Source of the DNA: Komarekiella atlantica HA4396-MV6
GTDB lineage: Bacteria > Cyanobacteriota > Cyanobacteriia > Cyanobacteriales > Nostocaceae
Length of the DNA: 64,000 nucleotides
Assembly: GCA_019359395.1 (NCBI GenBank)
Contig: JAHHHK010000004.1
Location: 124,001 to 188,000 of the forward strand
Direction of reading: 5' to 3'
A program made the position numbers and the translations under genes. Under the pieces are notes generated by a model that did no database searches, was not told the origin of the DNA, and was given only the letters and a program-made list of their open reading frames with translations. Positions 44,531 to 53,942 of the stretch are shown here, piece after piece. Numbering within the stretch: the first letter of the stretch is position 1; every line of letters begins with the position of its first letter.

Positions 44531-46078
44531 ACTTCCTGAGTGGCATTAATTGTACTTAAAACCATTTTTGTAAAGCTCTATTGACTCGTTCCTAATTCTC
44601 ATTATTTTGTATTATAGGCTACCAAAACATAAATTATCCAATCTGAATTTGTAGGGGATGTTAGCGTACCACTGTGGGGAAGCAAGCTACGCGTAGCTTA
44701 ACGTAGGCGAGTAATGCACCATCTTGACTAATCTGTCACGGTGCGTTGATCAGAGGTATAGCGCAATACCAGTTGCTACTACAAGTTGGATATTTGTTTA
44801 ATTGGAAGTCACATAATGAGAATTAGCTATGATGAAAAATCTCATTTGAAAGTAGATCTCAAAACTTTTGGTAAAAAGTCAGCAGCAAAATAAAACTGCG
44901 AGAAGCCTTTCATAGTTAATATTTATCCCTCCTTAGCTTCTATAGGACTCATATTTGATTTTTGACAAAAACTTCAGCACATTTTTATTCCTTTTTACCT
45001 GTCCTCTGTTCCCTGTCTCTATGAGTCGTTCAGGAATCAAACCGGATTCTTATATAACAATCAGAATCTCCTTAGAAGCATAGGTTAGGATTTTAATCAA
45101 GGAAAATTGTAGATTATGTGTTTTTGGCTTGAGTAATTCCATTCCTCATGTAACCTTCACCCCTGTCATTGGTGTTGATGATATTGAACGTCACCATAGA
45201 AATACTCTCCTTGTTGAATTAAAGGTTTGTACCACAAAGGCAAACTTATTTATCTAGCCAAGTCATCAGAGAACACTATGGAGGAAGCATCAATATTACT
45301 AAATATCAGTAATTGAATTTATTATTGTAGGACTAGGCTACTGTTGGTGTGTATGCTCAAAAGTACTACTGATAGCAACAATAATGGAACATACACTAAA
45401 GCTTGATATTCATTTATTTAGCAATAAAAAAGATTTTCCATCGCTGGAACTATATTTTATTAGAGCTTTTTTGAAAAGTCACTTTTAACAATACAGTTGT
45501 TTGGATAATAATGCAACACCCTTACCGTAATCTTACGGCTGATTAAAAAATCTGTGTTTTAACCGCATATTAGAAGGTGTCATTTATTTTTTATAATTTT
45601 TGAGATCTTCTTGGACAACTTTAATTTAAATATACTGCTTATACTAATAAGCCTTTATCTGTCTAACTTTCAGCTTTCTTGTGATCATAAATTTTTCGTG
45701 ATCGTGGTCAAGCTTTTGAGATAGCTTTTTCTTATCTACAAAAAATTACATATTACTATTTTATTCATCTACCTAAAGATACATAAAAATTATTTTTTAG
45801 GTGATTAAGAATACAAGTATGTGCAATAAAATGAAGACTTTGTAAAGTAGAAGCAATACTTGAGTTAATATATATATTCTGACTTTTGAATTATGACGAA
45901 GGCTTTTAAGTAGATAGGCGCAATTAAAAGTTAATAAAACTTCTGTTCGTAATGAACAATTTATCTTTATATATATGGTTTTAAAAAGCTAGAACTGCCT
46001 ACTACTTACCTTGAGCAAAAAACCTTGATCCTCACAGCATGTATTAAATGGGTACTCTGAGTAATGAGTTAGCTTAAT
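44531..46078. other. Long gene-free region
   Basis: These 1548 bases contain no open frame with coding character on either strand. The sequence is AT-rich by eye, with a GCTACGCGTAGC palindrome near 44690. It may contain a small RNA, decayed genes or long regulatory leaders; nothing specific is visible. Confidence 0.6.
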
Positions 46079-47254
46079 TTAAGCAATACTCCCCCGCTTT
46101 CTGGCTTCTTTGTAGGAAGTTCCGACATTTTTCAAACCGGCTTTAATCATTTGTTGTTCGAGGAGAGCAAAGAAACGTGCTTTATCGCCACCTTTGACTA
46201 CGGCTTGATTATGCGCTTCAGCGATCGCTACGGGGTAGCCATATCCTTTTTGCACTTGTGCCAACATCAGTCCCAGTGCTTGGTCAAACATCGCTGTATT
46301 TTCCGCTACCCATGCAGGAATTTCGATCCGGGCAATTTCTGTGCCAACGTGGACATAGCAAAAGTAAATAGTTTGATCACCGTAAAGTTCGAGAATCGGA
46401 GTGTTACTACGCCACAGAGTACCACGTTGCCCTGGTTTGAGCCGGGTTGCCCAAAGAGATGTATCTCGCAACTGCTCAAAAACTTTGCAAGGTACTTTTT
46501 CTAACTGATTTGGGCAATAACTTTTACAGTCTGGCACTGGATGGATACAAGCCGACAAACGCAAAAAATTCATACCTTCGATGTTGCGAGAGGCGCTAAG
46601 ATAACCCATCAAAGGAATTTGAGCATTACGCATCTGCTGCCACGCTTCTAAGATGGGGGGTAAGATGCGATCGCGTGCATCAGTAGGTAACTGTTCCAAA
46701 AACCAATAAATTAAAGAACCGTCTACCATCGCCAGTGCTGGTGCTTCTCCCTTGGCCTCACACGCAAGTTCTGCTAACACCGTTGTTTCGGAGGCGGTAC
46801 GGCGGAAACTCATCCATTCCTCGGTTCTAATGCCCCATTGCCGAGACATGTATAAATCTTCTGAGCGGTAAAATACCTCTGGTAAACTATCGAGTAGCGG
46901 ATGGCGATTTTGTCCGTAGTGCAATACTACTCTGCCGACATTCAGAAGATAACAGTAAGCAATTTCGTGGTGATTAGGGGCAATTTGCGAACCATCGGTA
47001 GCAATGACGGTGTGTATTTTAGGAGGAACTGGGATATCAATGCAAGTTTCTAGCGGCTCAAGGGGTGTAGCATTAGCAAAGAGAATGCGATCGCGCCATT
47101 TATCTTGGCGATCAATTAAATCTTGTTGAAATTCGTAAGCATTTTTTAGATGTTGTTGCGCCAATTCTAAACGCTGGCGACTGGCAGCAGCTTCTAAGGT
47201 AAGATGCTGGCTTAAACCCTGCATTTGCCGCGCTAGTTTCGTAAGATCAAGCAT
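46079..47254 (-). CDS. NurA-domain nuclease-like protein
   Basis: A 391-residue protein with the NurA fold: IATDGSQIAPN (first Asp and Ser of the metal site), LAMVDGSLIYW (second Asp), and a C-terminal AHNQAVVKGGDKARF motif. NurA is a 5'-3' exonuclease in DNA double-strand break repair in archaea; cyanobacterial members have not been assigned a firm role. The N-terminal 60 residues look coiled-coil-like. It lies 55 bases after the HAD gene on the same strand and may be co-transcribed. Confidence 0.82.
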   Translation of the reverse strand: MLDLTKLARQMQGLSQHLTLEAAASRQRLELAQQHLKNAYEFQQDLIDRQDKWRDRILFANATPLEPLETCIDIPVPPKIHTVIATDGSQIAPNHHEIAYCYLLNVGRVVLHYGQNRHPLLDSLPEVFYRSEDLYMSRQWGIRTEEWMSFRRTASETTVLAELACEAKGEAPALAMVDGSLIYWFLEQLPTDARDRILPPILEAWQQMRNAQIPLMGYLSASRNIEGMNFLRLSACIHPVPDCKSYCPNQLEKVPCKVFEQLRDTSLWATRLKPGQRGTLWRSNTPILELYGDQTIYFCYVHVGTEIARIEIPAWVAENTAMFDQALGLMLAQVQKGYGYPVAIAEAHNQAVVKGGDKARFFALLEQQMIKAGLKNVGTSYKEARKRGSIA

Positions 47255-47309
47255 AGATTTTCAGATTTTATTCTCCCCGCTAAAGCTGTTGATAATTTAA
47301 CGCTCTTTT

Positions 47310-48092
47310 TCAATACCAAGCAGAAAAATCTTTAGCGAACTGAGACAGTGATAATAGCTGAATTCGCGGATTATTTTGGGCAGCTTCCCTTTCTGCTTGG
47401 GTATTATAGCCCCAATCTGCAAGGAAGAGTTTCACATCTTCAAGGTCTGTTTGCTGTTGAACTAACTGCAATGTCTTAAGTCTGTCTTCTACAAACCATA
47501 CATTAACAGCCTTTTCGTCTGCTGCTTGGATTAAGTCTCGCAAAATTTCGTATTTAGGACGCTTGACTTCTTTACCAAAAATTGCTTTTGACGGTAAGTT
47601 TACCCCTTCTTGTTGCAATAACTGCTGCACAAAACGCCCTTCTTTTGTAGTGACGATGTATAGCTTTGCACTGGTAACAGTCAACTTAAGTTTTTCTAGC
47701 ACACCCGGATAAAATCTATGCAGACTCAGCCAACCTTCTAAATCTGTGGTAATCCATTCATCCCGCAGATTGTCTAGTTTTGCACCAATATCTCTTGCTT
47801 GTAGCTTGTCATCTAACAAAATTTGTGGGGTGATAGTTACCCATTGCTGAAGAATCTTATCATCAGGAATACCTTCCATTAACGCTTTGATTAAAACAGG
47901 CATTTCCCAACCCGTCTCAATTACAGGTCGTAAGCGATAGAATCTCAAAGCTAGATCATCTGGTGGTGTGTCGTTAGCAGGCGACCAAATTTCACAGTAG
48001 GTACGCCATGCTACCTCAAAATATTCAATTAGTCCGTCGCAAATCACTCCATCAAAGTCCAGGGCTAAAATTGTAGGGCTACTTGCGGTCAT
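47310..48092 (-). CDS. HAD-superfamily hydrolase
   Basis: The 260-residue protein has the HAD motif I LALDFDGVICDG (Asp nucleophile), motif II YIVTTKEG (Thr), and a motif III/IV region with lysine and VWFVEDRLKTL (acidic pair). A large cap domain (about 30-125) is inserted after motif I. Such enzymes hydrolyse phosphate monoesters; the substrate is unknown. It is followed by the NurA-domain gene. Confidence 0.82.
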   Translation of the reverse strand: MTASSPTILALDFDGVICDGLIEYFEVAWRTYCEIWSPANDTPPDDLALRFYRLRPVIETGWEMPVLIKALMEGIPDDKILQQWVTITPQILLDDKLQARDIGAKLDNLRDEWITTDLEGWLSLHRFYPGVLEKLKLTVTSAKLYIVTTKEGRFVQQLLQQEGVNLPSKAIFGKEVKRPKYEILRDLIQAADEKAVNVWFVEDRLKTLQLVQQQTDLEDVKLFLADWGYNTQAEREAAQNNPRIQLLSLSQFAKDFSAWY

Positions 48093-48441
48093 AGTTTTGA
48101 GGATTAAACTGCTGTTGTCAGCTTACCCGATCTAGAACTATTTTTCTGTATAATAATACTTTAATAGGCTAATTCTAAAAGAAAAAATATTAGCAATTTT
48201 CATCAAATATTAATTTGCTAAACAATAATCATACTAAATTATATTCACTAATATGTTTAAGGAGTTAGTATATCTATAAAAACCAAAGAATCTAAATATT
48301 AAATACTGGCTTTAAGACATATTTAGGAATCAGTAATATCGGCACAATTGAATGAGATATAAGTTTAGTAGAGGCTGCTCTCAAGCAGGAAATTATAACT
48401 ATCGTTAATAAAAAAATTATGTATGCTATTCGCTACATTTA

Positions 48442-48568
48442 TTATTCTAATTCCTGCGGGAGAACAATTGTAATATTTGGTATAAGTGTAAAATCACTCG
48501 GATTGAAGGTTAGGAGATGGGTTGCAGAAACCCATAACAACATTGGTATCAAGCAGATATTTTGTCAT
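48442..48568 (-). pseudogene. vapC toxin gene with an internal deletion
   Basis: The frame starting at 48568 reads MTKYLLDTNVVMGFCNPSPN, the start of a PIN toxin, and stops at 48494. From 48516 to 48442 a second frame reads LLTFNPSDFTLIPNITIVLP, a typical PIN-domain C-terminus. The two pieces overlap in different frames and together span 127 bases instead of about 400, so the middle of the toxin has been lost. The ATG overlaps the antitoxin stop by one base. The rest of 48093-48441 shows no gene. Confidence 0.75.
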
Positions 48569-48810
48569 TAGTCGTAAATGCTATCACGGTTGAAGGCTTC
48601 ATTGGGCAGACTCGGACTATTTTTAGGTAGTTGCGAAATCCATTCACGAAACTCCTTGGCCCGTTCTATTGGTGTTACTCTTTGCCAAAAAGGAGCAGAC
48701 AATGTAATTTGTTCAGCCTTAAACTCAATGAAGGCTATAAAATCAGCAATTTGCTTGAGTTGTTGCTCGCTTAGCTTGTCAAGTTCTCTTTTGAGCTTTT
48801 CTCGCAGCAT
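48568..48810 (-). CDS. Antitoxin of a decayed toxin-antitoxin pair (DUF2281-like)
   Basis: An 80-residue protein with an N-terminal helical region (LREKLKRELDKLSEQQLKQI, then ADFIAFIEFK) of the DUF2281 antitoxin type and a C-terminal tail ending FNRDSIYD. It precedes a broken vapC gene with a 1-base ATG/TAA overlap. With the toxin destroyed, the antitoxin has no local partner and could only act on related toxins elsewhere. Confidence 0.7.
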   Translation of the reverse strand: MLREKLKRELDKLSEQQLKQIADFIAFIEFKAEQITLSAPFWQRVTPIERAKEFREWISQLPKNSPSLPNEAFNRDSIYD

Positions 48811-48883
48811 AATTTAGTTTTGCAAAAGCAGATGTCTTTTATCGTAGGCGATGTGCTCTTTGGCTTGTTCGTTTAACCCGACT

Positions 48884-49729
48884 TTATTTCTGATTCACAG
48901 TTGGGATCAAAATCCCGTGTCTAGGACTAAATAATAATGCCAATAAAAATAATCCTGATACTACTAAAACGATCGCAGGGCCAGATGGCAAATTATAAAA
49001 GTAACTAAGATACATACCGCTGATACTAGAAAATACACCAATTACCGCACCCAAAATCATTACTTGGTGCAGACGTTTAACTAATAAATAAGCGGTTGCT
49101 CCTGGTGTAATCAAAAGCGATAACACTAAGATGACACCGACGGCTTTCATACTGGCGACAATTGTTAAAGCAATCAATACCATCAAGCCAAAGTTCAGCC
49201 GATTGACTGGCAAACCTGCGGCTTGAGCACCTAAAGGATCAAAGGTGTAAAATAAAAGTTCTTTATATAATAAAACAACGACTATTAAAACGATCGCAGC
49301 GATGATTGCAGTATCCCGCACTTCGTCAACAGTAACGCCGAGAATATTACCGAAAAGGAAGTGATTGAGGTCGATTTTGTTATCTTTTTGAACTACAGTA
49401 ATTAGGGTAATGCCTAGGGCAAAAAATGCTGAAAAAACTATGCCCATTGCTGCGTCTTCTTTGATGGGCGATCGCGTTCTAATCCAGGCGATCGCCATTG
49501 TACTCAAAACCCCGGCAATAAATGCCCCAATAAATATATTTCCTCCCACCATAAAAGCGATCGCTAGTCCTGGTAAAACTGAGTGACTGATAGCATCACC
49601 AAGTAAAGCTAATCGCTGTACCATTAAATAGCTGCCTACAACAGCACACAGTAAGCCAACTAAAATAGCAATCACTAGCGATCGCTGCATAAAGCCATAC
49701 TGCAACGGCTCAATTAATGCCTGGAACAT
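48884..49729 (-). CDS. Zinc/manganese ABC transporter permease (ZnuB/MntB family)
   Basis: A 281-residue integral membrane protein with seven to eight helices and the family motif GDAISHSVLPGLAIAF near residues 36-51. It pairs with the ATPase at 49951 and the binding protein at 50868 to import a divalent metal. Ligand choice of the binding protein suggests zinc, although manganese is possible. The gene follows the ATPase with a 221-base gap that holds a repeat. Confidence 0.88.
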   Translation of the reverse strand: MFQALIEPLQYGFMQRSLVIAILVGLLCAVVGSYLMVQRLALLGDAISHSVLPGLAIAFMVGGNIFIGAFIAGVLSTMAIAWIRTRSPIKEDAAMGIVFSAFFALGITLITVVQKDNKIDLNHFLFGNILGVTVDEVRDTAIIAAIVLIVVVLLYKELLFYTFDPLGAQAAGLPVNRLNFGLMVLIALTIVASMKAVGVILVLSLLITPGATAYLLVKRLHQVMILGAVIGVFSSISGMYLSYFYNLPSGPAIVLVVSGLFLLALLFSPRHGILIPTVNQK

Positions 49730-49769
49730 AAACTGTCTTTAATTACGAATTACGAATTATGGCGTTGCA

Positions 49770-49890
49770 TAATTGCGGGATGATTTATCGGGCTACGCCC
49801 CGCTACGCTAACACGCAGAGGCGCAGCGAAAAGTTTGAGCGGAGGTTTCCTCGGTAGGAAACTTTTCAACACAGAGGCGCAGAGAGAATA
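49770..49890. repeat. Interspersed GC-rich repeat between permease and ATPase genes
   Basis: This stretch contains the Nostoc-type GCTACGCCCCGCTACGCT run and a version of the GAAAAGTTT ... GGAAACTTTTCAA inverted repeat also present at 7221 and 55594. It is flanked by ACACGCAGAGGCGCAG and CACAGAGGCGCAGAG direct repeats. Confidence 0.6.
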
Positions 49891-49950
49891 AAGAGTTTAA
49901 GATTTCAATCCATCATATTTCATCCCATGATTCAGCAACGCCCGAATTAT

Positions 49951-50778
49951 TTACGCGGCATCAGAAAAGTACATTACTTTGCCACCGTAAGCTTGATACA
50001 GATTTGGTTCTGTAAGTACTTGTTGGCGTGAACCTGTGGCGATTAATTCACGATTTAGTAATATTAAATCATCAAAGTGGGTAATTGATTCGCCTAAATC
50101 ATGGTTGACTACTAGCACGATTTTGTTAACGGCGGCGAGTTCATGAAAGACTTCAAAAACCACTGATTGGGTTTTTTGATCGATACCTACTAAAGGCTCA
50201 TCAAAACAGAAAATCTCTGCTTGTTGTGTTAACGCACGCGCTAAAAATACCCGTTGTTGTTGTCCTCCAGAAAGTTGTCCAATGGGGCGATCGCGATATT
50301 CACTCATCCCAACTCTTTCAAGGGCGTCTTTTGCTACCTGGCGGCTAACTGTCGAAAAGCTACGCAACCACCCTGTTTTTTTCACCCGTCCCATCATCAC
50401 TACATCCCAGACGGTGGCGGGGTAAGTCCAGTCAATTTGGCTGCGCTGTGGCACATAAGCGACTTTCTCTAATTGCTGCATCAAGGGTTTACCCTGATAC
50501 AGCACCGTCCCACTGCTAACGGGAACTAAGCCCAACATTGCTTTCATTAATGTACTTTTGCCAGCGCCATTGGGGCCAAAAATCCCCGTCAATCTTCCTG
50601 GTTTAACAACACAGTTAACGTCCCTTAAAGCTTCTTGTGTACGGTAGTGTACCCCCAGATGAGCGATATTAATTGCTGCTGTTGAACTCATATCAATAGG
50701 TTTGACAAATTTTGCAGGCAATTTCCCTATATTTGCCTGAGATAAGCTAAATTTCGGGGAAATAGAGACATTTTTCAT
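49951..50778 (-). CDS. Zinc/manganese ABC transporter ATPase
   Basis: An ABC ATPase with Walker A GPNGAGKST, Q-loop, signature LSGGQQQR, Walker B EIFCFDEPLVGID and the H-loop (VNHDLGE). The frame opens at 50862, but that would leave only 5 bases to the divergent binding-protein gene. The ATG at 50778 (275 residues) or 50691 (246 residues, the usual family length) is more likely. The divergent promoters would then lie between the two genes. Confidence 0.88.
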   Translation of the reverse strand: MKNVSISPKFSLSQANIGKLPAKFVKPIDMSSTAAINIAHLGVHYRTQEALRDVNCVVKPGRLTGIFGPNGAGKSTLMKAMLGLVPVSSGTVLYQGKPLMQQLEKVAYVPQRSQIDWTYPATVWDVVMMGRVKKTGWLRSFSTVSRQVAKDALERVGMSEYRDRPIGQLSGGQQQRVFLARALTQQAEIFCFDEPLVGIDQKTQSVVFEVFHELAAVNKIVLVVNHDLGESITHFDDLILLNRELIATGSRQQVLTEPNLYQAYGGKVMYFSDAA

Positions 50779-50867
50779 AAGTCTGCTTAAATATTCATTT
50801 CTTGAGCTTACTATAAAAATGAGAGAAATATGAAAAAATCTATAAATAGAAGTAATGTTCAAGATAA

Positions 50868-51905
50868 ATGAAACTAATACTTAAGATAGACACCTCTAAT
50901 CCTCACGGCAAAACACCAGTTAGCAGGATCAAGGGAAAGGCTTTTTTTCCCCTAATTTTTAGACTTTGCTTGGGAATGCTCTTGCCTTTGGCTTTATTCA
51001 GTTGTACCCACGACTCTAATCCCGATACTGCCAAGGGAGATAAAAAATCGCGAGTAGTTGCAACAAGCACCATAATTGCTGATTTGACGCAAGAGGTTGC
51101 AGGAGATGAAATTCAAGTAATTGGAATTCTCAAACCGGGAACTGATCCGCATGTTTACGAACCAGTTCCAGCAGATAGTAGGGTTTTGGAAGAAGCTGAC
51201 TTGATTTTGTACAACGGCTACAATCTGGAACCGGGACTAATTAAGTTAATGAAAGCCTCTGGTGATAAAGCGCGTCAGTTAGCTGTGGGGGAAGTTGTCA
51301 AACCTTTGCAGTTAGAAAAAGGCAAAGACGAAGTTGTGCCAGATCCGCACGTTTGGGGTAGTGCAGAAAATGCGATCGCAATGGTGAATGCGACACGAGA
51401 TGCTTTGATTAAGTTATCACCTGAAGATCAAGAGCAATTTACGCAGAATGCATTGCAACTTACTAACGAATTAAAGCAGTTGCATAGCTGGATTAATCAA
51501 CAGATTCAAACTATTCCCGCTCCTCAACGCAAACTTGTAACAACTCATGATGCATTTCAATATTATGGACGTGCTTATGGGATAGCGATCGCAGGAACTT
51601 TAATTGGTATTAGCACCGAAGAACAACCCAGTGCTCAAACAGTCCAACGCTTAGTAGAGTCAATTAAAAAGATTGGTGTTCCTGCAATTTTTGCCGAAAC
51701 TACAATCAACCCAGCTTTAATTAAAACCGTTGCTCAAGAAGCAAGCGTGAAATTAGCGCCACATCAACTTTACTCTGACTCAATTGGTGCTGAGGGTAGT
51801 GATGGTGATTCTTACATCAAAATGATGCAGGCAAATACCCGCAGTATTGTAGAAGCATTAGGGGGGAAATATACACCCTTTGAATCAGTAAACAGTAAAG
51901 AGTAA
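50868..51905 (+). CDS. Zinc-type metal-binding lipoprotein (ZnuA/TroA family)
   Basis: A 345-residue cluster A-I solute-binding protein. The lipobox LFSC (Cys46) ends a long signal peptide. Probable metal ligands are His95 (DPHVYEP), His161 (DPHVW), His227 (TTHDAF) and Asp304. His at the third position is the ZnuA/TroA form; the manganese-specific MntC form has Glu there. The His-rich loop of many zinc-specific ZnuA proteins is absent. It is transcribed away from the ATPase and permease genes, with a shared intergenic region. No Zur box was found there by eye. Confidence 0.85.
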   Translation: MKLILKIDTSNPHGKTPVSRIKGKAFFPLIFRLCLGMLLPLALFSCTHDSNPDTAKGDKKSRVVATSTIIADLTQEVAGDEIQVIGILKPGTDPHVYEPVPADSRVLEEADLILYNGYNLEPGLIKLMKASGDKARQLAVGEVVKPLQLEKGKDEVVPDPHVWGSAENAIAMVNATRDALIKLSPEDQEQFTQNALQLTNELKQLHSWINQQIQTIPAPQRKLVTTHDAFQYYGRAYGIAIAGTLIGISTEEQPSAQTVQRLVESIKKIGVPAIFAETTINPALIKTVAQEASVKLAPHQLYSDSIGAEGSDGDSYIKMMQANTRSIVEALGGKYTPFESVNSKE

Positions 51906-52467
51906 ACAGTAAACAGTTATTAAGGGGTATGGTGGGGGATTTAAACCCGCTAAATAGTGCCTGCCACTAATCGGCTTTGGGTTATTAGTTTTCAGTTGAA
52001 AGTACTTGCCCCCTTAGTGGTTCTCCTTAAGCCCAATTATCTTGACTGATAACTGTTAAACCGCAGAAGTAAATCGAGCAGCAATGTTGGGGAGATAAAG
52101 GACGAAGTTTTTTTATTGAGTGTCTATTATTAAGAGCGGAGCCGGAGATGCTCCGCTTCTGGTAAAGATTCATCATTATACTTTTTGGATAAATACAGTT
52201 ATGAGGAATTTGGAACTACAAATAGCCTGTAGTTTAATTTTGATAAAATTGATTTTTGTCAAGATATTTGTTCGTTAATTTTGATTTATTGACTATAATT
52301 TATCTCCAAAGTAAGAGATTATTTATAAATGTTTGATTTTATATCTAACTTAAGATATGTAACTTTCAGATCTATTCTCAAACTCTCTCCAGAGAAAGAA
52401 CTAAAAGTACCTTGGTTTTTTTAAAATACTATTTAAGTAGAGAGCAGATTTTTTAGTTGAAAAAGCC
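51906..52467. other. Gene-free region with a hairpin
   Basis: No coding frame is visible. It begins with short AAACAGTAAA repeats. An 8-bp stem (AGCGGAGC, 52135-52142, with GCTCCGCT, 52150-52157) could be part of a small structured element. The AT-rich second half may be the promoter region of the next gene. Confidence 0.5.
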
Positions 52468-52800
52468 ATGACTGATAATAATCAAGAAAATCAAATTAAT
52501 CAACCAGTCAGTGAAGATACTCATTTACGACCAGAGCCTAACGTGAAGGAAAGAAATTTAACTGCAAATCCGGGAGATGTAATCTCCGATGAACCTCAAT
52601 CAGTTGAAGAAAAGGCTAAGCAGGTTGCTGTTGATTCACCAGACATTACAGGCGATCACATCACAGTACCAACTTACTTTGTTGTAGATGAACCCGATGG
52701 AGAAAAAAAGGCGCTTCACCATGTTAAAGATGCCGAAGAAATTTCTGATGTGATTAGGGAAGCAAGAGTTGACGAAAATGGAAACCGGGTTTGGTGGTAG
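52468..52800 (+). CDS. Small hydrophilic protein, unknown function
   Basis: A 110-residue acidic protein without a signal peptide or membrane helix. It has a disordered-looking N-terminal half and a C-terminal TYFVVDEPDGEKKALHHVKD segment ending in RVWW. I do not recognise a family. A hairpin with GAGACGTG / CACGTCTC arms (52821-52842) follows and may end the transcript. Confidence 0.6.
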   Translation: MTDNNQENQINQPVSEDTHLRPEPNVKERNLTANPGDVISDEPQSVEEKAKQVAVDSPDITGDHITVPTYFVVDEPDGEKKALHHVKDAEEISDVIREARVDENGNRVWW

Positions 52801-52894
52801 TAACTAGAGCTAGTTAAGCGGAGACGTGAGCAAGCACGTCTCTGCAACAATTATTGTTTCAACATGAGTAGTGGGTACATCCAATTCAACTACT

Positions 52895-53220
52895 ATGCCA
52901 CTACAAAAAGTTATTCACTCTGACAGTTATAGCTATTTGCTGTTTGTGCCTGAGCGTGACGAAGCAAAACAGTAGCTTTTCTCAACAATTCTATTTTTAC
53001 ATGGTGCGGCAGAGCGAGGCTCTAACTTAAATGATTTGAAAAGACGGGGACTTGCGAAGATTGTAGAAGAACAGCCAGATTTTCCGTTCATAGTTATTTC
53101 TCCTCAATGTCCCCGTGGTGAACATTGGTCTGGAGAGCGGTTGAGTGTTCTTCTTGATGAAGCGATAGCGCAAGCGCTGACTATACAAATGGTTTTTGCA
53201 GTATCAGCGAGAGCAGGCTA
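52895..53220 (+). pseudogene. Broken carboxylesterase/phospholipase-like gene
   Basis: From ATG 52895 the frame reads MPLQKVIHSDSYSYLLFVPE and meets TAG at 52973-52975. It continues in the same frame with LFSTILFLHGAAERGSNLND and PFIVISPQCPRGEHWSGERL. This is the N-terminal half of the alpha/beta-hydrolase 'predicted peptidase/phospholipase' family, with its HG oxyanion motif. The frame ends at about residue 108, before the nucleophile GLSMGG motif. So it is both interrupted and truncated. The rest of 52801-53370 shows no other gene. Confidence 0.75.
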
Positions 53221-53427
53221 AAAATTAAATTTACCAGAAATTACGTAAGAGCGATCGCCAGCATCTTCAACATATTTTCATTAAAAACGTTTTTTCATCT
53301 ATAGAAAGTAAAAGTTTCAAGAAGACGTTACTTGCACCTTTGACACCAGAGTATACAGCCTCAATAATATTTGTACGTGGAAATTCGGGCTAATAGAAAC
53401 TGGTATTCAGAGGGCTGGTCATCTACT

Positions 53428-53727
53428 ATGTTTTTTTTTAATTCAAAACCTAGCTTTAAGAATAGTCAGAATAAAATAGGCAAAGATTTTTGGAATCACA
53501 GTAACACTGTGTTACTCATTGGATATTTAATTACTCTACCAATTTGTACATTGATAACCTTGTCTTCAATATTTTCTTTATTGACTGCCAGCTTATTCAC
53601 GTCCATAAAATCCTCGCATTACTCTACATCAATTCCTTGGATAGATAATGCATCAGAATGTCAATACAGTGGCAGAAATTGGCGCGATCGCAAATGTTGG
53701 GATGATCAACACAATCCCACGTTTTAA
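53428..53727 (+). CDS. Short membrane protein, doubtful
   Basis: From the ATG at 53428 (MFFFNSKPSF) the frame encodes about 99 residues, with one or two hydrophobic segments and a Cys/Trp-rich end (NWRDRKCWDD). The frame is open from 53371. No family is recognised and no good ribosome-binding site is seen. It may be a real small membrane protein or a chance frame. The stretch 53728-53942 has only short repeats. Confidence 0.35.
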   Translation: MFFFNSKPSFKNSQNKIGKDFWNHSNTVLLIGYLITLPICTLITLSSIFSLLTASLFTSIKSSHYSTSIPWIDNASECQYSGRNWRDRKCWDDQHNPTF

Positions 53728-53942
53728 ATCGATATTAGTTGGAAAAGTATTGAGTTAATAGAATTCGCTACTACGCGAACCAATAAAAAATTAAAGAGTT
53801 TTAACCCACGTTCGCGCCCAGAAATAAATTTCTGCGCTCATAGCCAAACTCAACGCTAGTAGACTAAAATCCTTCGCCAGTCGTCTTGAGACGACTTTTG
53901 CTATTAGCCTAAGAATTAATTCCTAGGCGGTTGTTGTAAGGA

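Noticed and set aside
50868-51905. Naming the binding protein mntC
   Set aside because: His227 in TTHDAF is the ZnuA/TroA ligand; MntC proteins have Glu at this position.
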